NCBI GenBank assembly: GCA_047495785.1
Contig: JBLDXI010000026.1
Location: 434,001 to 498,000 of the forward strand
DNA from: Lepidodermella squamata
Lineage: Eukaryota; Gastrotricha
Direction of reading: 5' to 3'
DNA length: 64,000 bases
Of this stretch, positions 55,460 through 64,000 are shown one piece after another (position 1 is the stretch's first letter; the number at the start of each line of letters is the position of its first letter). Made by a program: the position numbers and the translations under genes. Below the pieces are notes generated by a model. The model had not been told where the DNA came from. It saw only the letters and a list, made by a program, of their open reading frames with translations, and did not search any database.

Positions 55460-55772
55460 ATGAAAGTGTACATCGCATGTCTGATTTTTTCGGCCTTCAT
55501 CATTCATCTTTCGAATTGTGCGCCATGGAGACATTCGATGAGTTTTAAAGGTGGTTCATCTCGATTCCAAATTGTCTGCGATTTTACTGTAAATTATCAT
55601 TTTAGCTCGTCCTGATCGGGATATGCTTCTCGCTCGTTTCAAGGCCTCTGAAGCCTACAGGCAAATGCTTTCTCGCTGCTTCGGTGAATTGAATTCTATG
55701 ACGCAGTGCAACGAAAGAATCAATCTCCAACTCTGGGCGCAAATGACTGCCAAAAAACTCGGAAACGCTTAG
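55460..55772 (+). CDS. SSP4: short secreted protein of the C-x9-C-x8-W family, 85 aa
   Basis: Exons 55460-55550 and 55606-55772, with a 55-bp phase-1 intron. The signal peptide MKVYIACLIFSAFIIHLSNC is followed by APWRHSMSFK. The second exon reads ARPDRDMLLARFKASEAYRQ, MLSRC, nine residues (FGELNSMTQ), C, and NERINLQLWAQMTAKKL. It is the shortest family member and lacks the NVA-LIE segment of SSP2/3. It lies between Nep3 (same strand, 200 bp away) and a convergent receptor gene 69 bp beyond its stop. Function unknown. Confidence 0.78.
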
Positions 55773-55841
55773 GAATTTTAGCTGAAAAAGTCTCGAGAAG
55801 ATTCATCTTACAAAAATATGTGGTAACATTTATTTCCGACT

Positions 55842-57187
55842 CTATTCTTCGGGGTCATGACAAGTTGTTTTATCAAATCTGAACCAATAAATAATAGGCT
55901 TAGCTACAGCATTCAGGTGGAAACAGATCAAAGCAGCTGCCAACCATCGCTGAGAAATTATCATGTTCTTAGCATGATAATCGTCTTCAATCAAAAAGTA
56001 GATGACCAGCGGTAACCAGCAGGCTAAAATCGCGAGTAAAAGCAGGGAAACTGTCAATAACATGGCAGCTTTCGCTCGAGTGAACGTTGCTCGATACTCC
56101 TTGAGTGGAATGACCTGGCAATTTATGCGACCAATAGCGCCGACTAGCGGTTGCTCGTCATTGTTAACTGAAGACATCACCTGATTCTTCCGCCCTGATC
56201 CATTTTTCGAACCATTTCCTTCACAGCACAATGTAATTGAGTAGACAATAATGAAGGCTGCGATTATAAGGAATACGGCCAAAGTCAAGGCGCAAATGAT
56301 GTATTGAATGATTTGCGAGTAAGCAAGTCCCAAAAGGCCGAGAATGCCGGTAAAAACTGCCGCGCAAAGCCATAAGGCTGGGACAAAAATCTGCATGAAT
56401 AACAGCGGACCAGGTCGACCATAATATTTGAAGCTATGGCCTCTATTGCTGAGGAAGAGGTCCAGAACCAAAAATCCCATCGTTATCGCAGAAACGATCC
56501 AACACGTCTATAAGGAAAACAAGGTCATTTCTAGAAAGATTCAAGGTAACTAATACTTACCTGCCAAATCATGTTTCCGAGATATAGGACATACACTTTC
56601 GGCTGCCCTTCCAGCAAAAAGTCGGCTCCTCTCTTCACGAGGGTGAAGATACTCAATAAAACGTCGCTAATGGCCAGACTAGCTATTAAAACATGTCTCG
56701 GCGACCTTCCTGCCCTAATCTGGCATAATTTTGCCAAGACGACGATGTTAAGTATAGTTGCAATAACGATCAGAGTTGCCGCGATTGGTAAGTAGTACAT
56801 TATGAAGACGTGCCATAGTTCCAGCTCGCTGTTAAGGCAGGTTATCGCCTCATTGAGTTCGCATTTACCATACTCGCGTAAGCAGTCCTCGTGGAGGCGG
56901 GATAAAAGGGACTTGGAACTAAAATTTGCTGAAGAACTGTTGATTATATCGGCTTCTAACGAATCGACTTGTTTCGATAGCGGGAATGGAAAGAGTGGCC
57001 AGGTCAGTCTGTCGTAGACTTTCTCCAAAGAACTGTTATACTGAGTTTGCAGGTCTTGAAATACGCCGATCTCTTCTTGGTCGTAAAAGTCTAATCTTGG
57101 AACTGACTGGCCAAGATCAGGAGCTGAGACCAAGCGGCAAGTATAATCATCGGAAGAAGTAACTGCGTACGCCACTGGATTGCTCAT
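55842..57187 (-). CDS. Rhodopsin-class (class A) seven-membrane-span receptor, 430 aa
   Basis: Exons 56561-57187 and 55842-56507, with a 53-bp phase-0 intron inside membrane span 3. About 140 residues of extracellular N-terminus with several Asn-x-Ser/Thr sites precede TM1 (YLPIAATLIVIATILNIVVL). TM2 has LAISD. The TM3 end has LVLDLF in place of Asp-Arg-Tyr. A loop before TM6 contains NGSGRKNQVMSSVNND. TM6 has CWLP. TM7 has KPIIY in place of NPxxY. These mark a class A G-protein-coupled receptor of unknown ligand with two altered switch motifs. No signal peptide is evident at MSNPVAYAV. It converges on SSP4. Confidence 0.88.
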
Positions 57188-59186
57188 TTTTCTTGAAAAT
57201 TCTACGTTTGCACTGAAAATGAACGTTTTATTAGGGTGGATTACCTATCGATAGGATGATGTAAAAATAATTGAAAAATAAGCGCCGCGCTGATGCGACA
57301 TTAATATGATAAGCTGCTGGTTTCATCGCGTGTGAAATACATGTCGCATCGGCCACTTATAACTTGGCACGCGCTCGTCAAATTTCATTATCAGCGACAC
57401 GCACACAAGCAACGATTTGTCAAGTCTCGTTTTCAATACCTGTGCATATGTGTAATAATCCGACTCGGCCGTAGCTTTTTTGTCGTAGCCTTTGAAGACA
57501 GCGTAAAAACATCGCGTGCGACTTGACATAATCGCACGGCCTACTGCGTAGTAGTAGTTGTAGTAGTAGTAGGTGAGATGATGATGATGATGCCAAGATA
57601 CGCTTTGCTATACACACCGGTCGGATGTTATTTACTTGTCAAATCATGTGTGTGTTTGTGTATGCGGTGAATAATATGTAATATACTATGTCATTAACAC
57701 CACTTGGCATGTCACGATTGCAACCGACCGGTCGTACAAGTGCGAGGTATCCATGACAAAAAATCACGTCGAGTAAACAAAACATTGGCACGCTGCACTT
57801 GCCACTCTCGGCGGCGCGCGCGCTTTGTTCAAGAAGTGAAGTGCGCCCAGTTGTTTGCGAGCTTTTATATTGCGTTTCGTTTCTTTTCTGCGCGAACGAG
57901 CAAACAACGCGCTGTAAGCTCTGCGGTTTCAATAGGAATATAATCTACACTGTTCAATATTTCAAGAGCGGTACTTACGTCTTGAAGACAAAGCTATCGC
58001 AGTCTTGTTGAGGTCTTTATACAGATAGAGATTGAATGGCCTCGATTCTTTCGATTCTCGAAATTGCGAAAAGGACATTGACAGAGTATCTGAATGATAG
58101 CGTTGATAATTTATTTCGACCTCTCATTTATTCCGAAATTTCAAATTTTAAAGAATGAATTAGCTGGTGAAGTTTATTCATCATAAACCTTTGTTCATGT
58201 TGGGAAATAAACTTTCCGCTTTTCGTCTAATTGAAGTTGGCTGTATTCCTAGGAGGGTGAAAAATGGTAATTATTTGGGTGCAGCCCCTAATTCCCCAGC
58301 TTTGTCATTTCCCTCAATAATGTAATAAAAAATGAGCAATCCAATTGTCATAACAATCCACTTCTTACTTAATGGTTCTAAATTCTAAGGATGTAGAGTT
58401 TCTTGACAAAGTACCTCTTGCTGTTGTAAGCGATCAAGGCGGAGTTTGCAAGCTGCGATTTAGTAATATGGTAAAAAATTCGAATTTGATGAAATTCGGC
58501 AAAATACCATGAACTTCAGATGGAATCGGAAAAACAGATCGGAAAATAGTTCAGGAGCCATATAATGAGTTTCTGAAGTCAGCTTTCATTCTTCAGTCTC
58601 GTTCCGGCGCAACCTTTTCCGGCTTCCGTCCTGCAAATGTTGCGTACATCGCAAGGACTTTCTGAATATATCAGAAAATGGTTTACAAAGAAGTCTACAT
58701 GATGATTTATGACCGTGAGCCAGAAAACCCGCTATGAGTCAGGTTTCGGAAAAACTTGAATTCCTTTCTACTTTTGCCGTTTACTTGCAATACACAAATG
58801 CTGTCTCTTAAAGAGTAACGCCAACTTTGACCTACTTATCTGCGGATAATACCAGGTTCGTTTTTCAACTAGTCTCAGATCCTTTCACTCATAATATTTT
58901 GATCAGCCCATTGGATTTTTTCAGTTCAGCTATAGCGGTAGTGGGCGTTATCTGCGTAATAGGCTAATAAGCCCTTCATTACGCGATAATCGATTGTGAT
59001 TACACTGCTCTGGTGCGGTATAGATGAGAACGTCGATATCATTTTCCCCGTGTATAAGCGGCGAGCGTAGGAGCTATCAATTTTCGAGTGCATAAACTCC
59101 CTCGAAATAGCACGTAGATGGCTATAGGATGCAAATCATTTCACCGCCTCTCGGCAAGAGACATTACTCGTTTTGATGATATGTGA
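57188..59186. other. 2-kb divergent intergenic region, with microsatellites
   Basis: No gene recognised; overlapping short frames near 57320-58010 are uninformative. A GTA-type run (57548-57572) and an ATG-type run (57578-57592) sit side by side. The region must hold the promoters of the minus-strand receptor and of SSP5. Confidence 0.5.
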
Positions 59187-59525
59187 ATGGAGCTCGCAGT
59201 GATCCTTATCTTCTGCTTAATCGCTTTGTCCCAAGGATTTGCTGCTACAGCTGAGTCCCAATTCCTTAATTCAGGTTTGTTTCCTGCTTCTTAGATCAAA
59301 TGTCTCTATTTTTTCATTCACTTTCCAGATTCCAATCCACTTGCCCGAAAGTATGGCTTCATCAGTGATCCTAAAACCGATACGAAAGTTCTCGACTGGC
59401 TCAAGTACCAAAAAAGCTTTCTGGAGTGTCTGAATCAAGCCAAAAATACGGAAGCCTGCAGGGACAAAATAACCTTCCAAATGTGGGCGAGAATCATGAC
59501 TCGTAGAGTTAAAGCCAGTGGTTGA
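59187..59525 (+). CDS. SSP5: short secreted protein of the C-x9-C-x8-W family, 94 aa
   Basis: Exons 59187-59274 and 59329-59525, with a 54-bp phase-1 intron (..QFLNS / DSNPLARKY..). The signal peptide MELAVILIFCLIALSQGF probably ends before AATAES. The C-terminal block is SFLEC, nine residues (LNQAKNTEA), C, RDKITFQMWARIMTRRVK. It converges on the prominin gene, with stops 106 bp apart. It shares intron phase and place with SSP2, SSP3 and SSP4, supporting common descent. Function unknown. Confidence 0.78.
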
Positions 59526-59631
59526 GAACTTTTTTCCATTATTTAAAGGATTAAAAAAGCTTTTTTGTCACATCTGTGGTCATTGTTTATTTTAGTATCT
59601 TTTAGTGTATAAAAAAGTTAAAGAAAGAAGA

Positions 59632-62600
59632 TTAGCTGCCGGCATGTATAGGCCGTAATACTGACCGGCCTATTACAGATAGCTGCGTGAAATTAGCCGC
59701 GTAGTAATTCTCCACCGAACTAACAGAGACAGGCCGGCTTCGCCAGTACTCCCATTTCGTGGCACGGTCGACATCTAAACTTGATAATGCAGCGTATATT
59801 GATATGGCTAGAACTGCAGATATAGATGCGAATATGAGGTATATCCCCGCGAAAAACCAAAAGGCATTCTGGATGAAAGAGATAAAGTCAGCATTCATTC
59901 GAAAAATATGCAAAATCTCTTACCATTGAACCTATGAGTTCAACGCAGGCATATTCACGAACAACACTGTCATACAACTCGTAGGCAGATCTCAGCTTTC
60001 CAACGTCTAACGTTATCCCATCCGCTATCTGATCGATCAGCATTGAGACAAAGTGGGAAATTTGGCGCTTGAGAAGATTCAAAACCGCTTGAACGTAATT
60101 CTCGAAATGTCGAATTTGCCTAATCAAGAGGTTTCGCTGCGTTACGGCCTCTGATGCCGCATATTCAGCTTCCTTCCAAAATTTCATCGCGGTTTTCAGC
60201 CCGTCAAAGTATCCCATCAAATAGCCTCGGAACCACTCTGCCATAGCCCGTTTCGGGGCTAATGAGTCAGTTACGCCAGGTTTAGCTCTCAACATGCAGG
60301 TTGAACAATTTTTGAGGGCAGAACCGTAGTCGAGAGTTTTGTTGAGATCTACTTCCATGACCATCTGCCCGAAAATCTTGTTGCCATTATTGACAGCTTG
60401 CGTCATATTAGCCATGTAATTCGAGATTTTGTTATCGTAAATCACGACACTTGCAGTCAAATTGAAGTAGGTCACATTTTTCATCTCCGTGACAAATTTC
60501 GTGTCATTAAGTAACAGGAATTGGTTGATTGTCTGCCCATTCTTGGCGGCCGTGAGGAATTTCCCCAAAGTTAGGCGGCTATCCAACAACTCCGTGTCAA
60601 TTGAGTCGACAAGTTTGACCACGCATTCTGGTAGTAGGTGACGTATTACATTGTCGTAACTGCCATTTTCTCGCCTGTTTATCATGTCATCAAGCACGGC
60701 ATTGTCAGTGGATCTTACAGCTGAGCACACTGTCTTTTCAATGAAGCCTCCAGCGTAGAAGTGGGCGGCGGCATTCACGCAAATTAATGGCCCTCCTACG
60801 GCGACGAAAATTACTCCACCCCTGGAAAAATAATTAAGACGGTTTTTTTATATACTAAATTAAAAGGGCAGAGTTCAACTCACGCCAACACGAAAGCCCG
60901 GCCAAGTTTTGCGAAACGTGGCTTGACACGTGGACGCAGCTTGACTAACACGTCATCTCTCCGAAAGTACTCAAAAATAATGAAACTCGAGCCAATTAGG
61001 ACCAAAATCAATTGAATCGAAGCGATTATCAGCATGACCCAGGTCAAAGCGTTCCTTGCGGTGAAGTAAGGTTTAAGGGACTCGATAAAATCAGCAATAC
61101 TATCCGATGATTTGGTGGCAACCACTTGATCAACCGTCGAAGTTTCCCCAGTCCAAATATTGGCGATTTCGTCATTGGAAACAACCAAAGCAGCAGAATT
61201 TGGCTTGAAGTCACTGCTTCTTTTTGACCTGAATCGTCTGTTCGATGGGTTCAATGTTGTTGTAGCTTCGCTATTGGGACATTGACCATTGGTAACCAAT
61301 GAATGGAGGTTTTTGTTGTACCAATTGGTGTAGTAGCTGAACCATGATTCAAAATCTTTCCTTAGTTGAGCCTCCAGACCGCCGAATTGATTCACGACAT
61401 TGTCTTTAGTCAGTAAGGTCTTCATCCTAGATCGAAGGCCATTCGTCTGATTCAGTAATAGAGACATCGAGACATTCAACTCCTTCTGCTGGACATAATG
61501 GGACATTGAAGCTGGGTTCAGCCCTTCAGGTAGATCTGGCCACAGGCAGTCCATGCAGGTTTCAGATTCCGAACAGGTTGAGTCATTCAGGGCCAAGCAT
61601 AGCTGGGCTACAACATCTCTAGCATCTTTGTTGCTTTGAAAGTCCAAAAACTGCCTCTCAGCTTTGTTTAGGCGTTGAGTAGCAGTAGAAGCTTCCCGGT
61701 AACTCGCAAGTAACGGGTTGATTGTTGATTCCTCCCACAGTATTCCAGTTAGGAACATGTAAGTAGCGCCAGACTTATCAAGCAATGTGAGCGCTTGGTC
61801 AGGGTCGGCAACAGCTTTGCCCAATGATTCTACCATTCTCGTGGCGAAGGTCATTTTCTTCTCAACGTCATTTATCAGCATTTTCCCGACCGAGTCGAAT
61901 GAGTCCAAAAAGTAGTCGACTATTGAGTTCAAGTCAGAAGTCGTGTCTTTCGCGATTGACGGCGCCCTCATTAATGAGTTAGAAAATGAGTTGTTGAAGT
62001 AGAATGACGCAACGAGGCCAAAAAGTGCCAGCAAAGTCTGTAAGAAAATTAAATTATTCTGGTCATATTTCCGAGAAAAAACTCACAGTTGAGATCGTTA
62101 TGATGGTCATAATAATTATGGCGACAGGATAGCGAGACCTTGTTCGATGACTTTTCCTATCGATTTTTGTTATTCCAGGCCAGTCGACTTCTTCCTTGAC
62201 GTAGAATTGCTTTTGAAATGCGGGATTCTTTCGGTACCGCCGTTTCGTTGTTTTGAAAACAAGATACGAAATTGCGGGGACAAAAATGAATGAAAGCAGG
62301 AGTCCAACAATCGCAGCAGCAAGGAGAAACTTGTATTCTAGAATGCTTCTTCCGATGTTACTAGAAGCGTCATCTTTCTGTCCAATGGCTTCCAAGATCA
62401 TCTCCCGAAGAAAACCTCGATTGATATAAAGGCCGAGATGAATAGATGGAACTTATTAAAATGCTTACTTTTAGCCTTTGAAGTTGTTTCCAGTTTGTCG
62501 ATGATTTTTCCGGTAAATGAGTACAGATTCGGCCAAGATTCCTGAGATTCATACGAGGCAAGTCGCCCGGCATGAACTGCGCTGACTTGGAATCTATAAG

Positions 62601-62718
62601 CCGGAAGTGAAATGCTCCAATTTTTGTAGAGCCGGTCGCCGTAATCATCCGTAAACTCTGGAGCCGGGAAGACATCACCAAGAGATTTTGGGAGCGATGT
62701 CAAATCTTGGGAAGCCAT
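59632..62718 (-). CDS. Prominin-like five-membrane-span glycoprotein, about 945 aa
   Basis: Exons (minus strand): about 62475-62718, about 62087-62392, 60884-62037, 59924-60821 and 59632-59868. The junction between the first two exons is uncertain. Topology matches prominin. There are five membrane spans: LLAAAIVGLLLSFIFVPA; YPVAIIIMTIITISTV continuing into LLALFGLVASFYF; WVMLIIASIQLILVLIG; GGVIFVAVGGPLICVNAA; and FFAGIYLIFASISAVLAI. Two large extracellular loops, each with Cys-x2-Cys (CMDCL, CSTCML) and many N-glycosylation sites, lie between spans 2-3 and 4-5. Prominins mark membrane protrusions and bind cholesterol. The C-terminal tail (about 45 residues) contains EYWRSRPVSV. No signal peptide is evident at MASQDLTS, so the start could be further upstream. 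Confidence 0.83.
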
Positions 62719-63341
62719 TTTCTGTCACCTGAGGTGTCTGCCCGAGTTTTCAGCAACAATACAAGCTGCCCTGCTCTGAACGGTTGCGGATTACGATAAT
62801 CACCGGCCGCCGCGCTGTTGTAGCAAAGTTTTAAGCGGGTGTTAACGTTCACGTGAAATCGGTGTTAAGGAAATTAAATCCCTGATATGATTATATGCAT
62901 TATAGCCGGGGGAGAAAAACGCGCGCGGCATGCCAGCCCGCAGCTTAATTGTCATGTTTTTTCACTCACTCCTATTCAAATTTATATTATAACACAGCCC
63001 CCGCTACACAAGGCTACGCGCGCGTGTAATCATCGACCCTTGGTATATATCAAGTAGTGAGATAACCGTCGCCTCTTAACAATTTTGCTACGTTGACGGC
63101 ATTTTGTATAAAAAATTTACTCATTTATATTAATTACGTGGTAGGTATGCTTCTATGTGGATAGCCTGATGCAATAACCACCAGGGTGGCCACTGCAGAC
63201 CGCCTCATTAGATGGAATTATGTCGGACAATCCGCCAGGCTTAACACGCAAAAACGCGGAAAAATCTCGAAAGTCAAGATTTATTAGATTTATTGACATA
63301 ATCGCAGTCTAAAAATAAGAATAAATGCCATTAAGCATTGA
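62719..63341. other. Intergenic region between prominin and Nep4
   Basis: Presumed prominin promoter region, with a TATA-like 'ggtatatatc' near 63041 but far from the start. Polyadenylation signals of Nep4 (AATAAA on the minus strand) lie near 63282-63296. No gene was recognised. Confidence 0.45.
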
Positions 63342-64000
63342 CTACCAGATGAAGCATTTTTTTGCTGAATTCATCCTGGATTTAGCGCTGCAGTTATACG
63401 CCGTGGAAAATTCCTCGAAATTAGACAGCGGGCCATTGACTCGAAAGTTAACAGGCGAGTGAGGCCGGGCTAAAATTTGAAATTTCAAAGATTCGGGTGT
63501 ATACAGGGTGCACCAAGATTGCGCCCAGCCGATGAAGAATAATTGATCGGACGACAAATTGACAGCTGGTAGCCGGACTTCATATGAATCGTTAGCTCTT
63601 CTATAAGCTTCAAATGCGGCTTTTATCGCACCATTGTCGGCGATGTTCTCGGGAAGGGTCTGATCTGACTTGAGTTTAAGGCCGTTGATTTCATAGACTG
63701 CATATTTGTCAACAAGGCATTTCGTCCGATTTGTGAATTCTTCGTTCGACGAGTTGCTCCACCAATCCGCTAAATTTCCGTACTTGTCAAACTGAAATGC
63801 TTCAAATTATCTTTTGAAAGCCTGGGTGAAAATGAGGCCTACCTGCCGGCCCATGTTATCAAAACCATGGGTGATCTGAAATTCAAATTGAAGTAATGAG
63901 ACCATAGCCTTGATAGAGGACTCACCTCGTGCCCTGCTATCCCTCCGACCGCTCCGTAGTTCAAGGCAATTGGGATCCCATGAGCGTTTCTGAAGAATGG
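63342..64000 (-). CDS. Nep4: neprilysin-like (M13) zinc metallopeptidase, 3' part only
   Basis: Exons (minus strand): from beyond the window edge to 63926, then 63843-63875 and 63342-63791. It begins inside FFRNAHGIPIALNYGAV, reaches the zinc site HEITH split by an intron after HE, then the same 33-nt exon (ITHGFDNMGRQ) seen in Nep2 and Nep3. The last exon has the third zinc ligand in PENIADNGA, then FFIGWAQSWC, PHSPVNFRVNGP and terminal C-F-I-W. The N-terminal two thirds, including any signal peptide, lie outside the window. It is on the opposite strand from the other three peptidases. Confidence 0.93.

Noticed and set aside
57548-57592. Possible CRISPR-like or satellite array
   Set aside because: Only simple trinucleotide runs; there are no spaced direct repeats, and the genome is eukaryotic.

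Overview
The window looks like a gene-dense, intron-rich stretch of a small ecdysozoan genome. It is clearly animal: introns are mostly 45-110 bp with GT..AG ends, and the genes include nuclear receptors, M13 metallopeptidases, a Cys-loop receptor, a 7TM receptor and a prominin. A nematode is the best guess, because of the run of nuclear receptors with a C-x-A-C first-finger helix. The acceptors are not uniformly the strict nematode TTTTCAG type, so a tardigrade or another small ecdysozoan is not excluded.

Layout. (1) About 1-8,400 holds no intact gene I recognise, only repeats, hairpins and one broken nuclear receptor. (2) About 8,740-38,935 is an array of eight nuclear-receptor-like genes, all on the + strand and nearly all with the same eight-exon structure. 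They are called NR-A to NR-H here. The array also contains gene fragments, a reverse-strand intronless Cys-loop channel gene, two LINE reverse-transcriptase relics and many small inverted-repeat transposons. A ninth copy, NR-I, lies apart on the minus strand at 44,235-45,769. (3) From 39,267 to the right end, four neprilysin-like (M13) peptidase genes alternate with five short secreted-protein genes, a small Cys/His-rich protein, an unknown 179-residue protein, a rhodopsin-class receptor and a five-membrane-span prominin. The fourth peptidase runs off the end.

How the parts may work together. The receptors look like a lineage-specific expansion by local duplication. NR-A and NR-F share coding, upstream and downstream sequence; NR-G and NR-H share promoter sequence. 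Copies have since diverged by intron loss (NR-D), an apparent extra intron (NR-I) and a premature stop (NR-F). The right half is rich in secreted and membrane products. The five short secreted proteins share a signal peptide and the pattern C-x9/10-C-x8/9-W, and four of them share a phase-1 intron; I do not recognise this family. Their interleaving with secreted peptidases suggests an extracellular peptide/peptidase locus, but that link is inference only.

Limits. Exon boundaries were placed by eye from splice dinucleotides, reading frame and comparison between paralogues. No database search was possible, so family names rest on recognised motifs.
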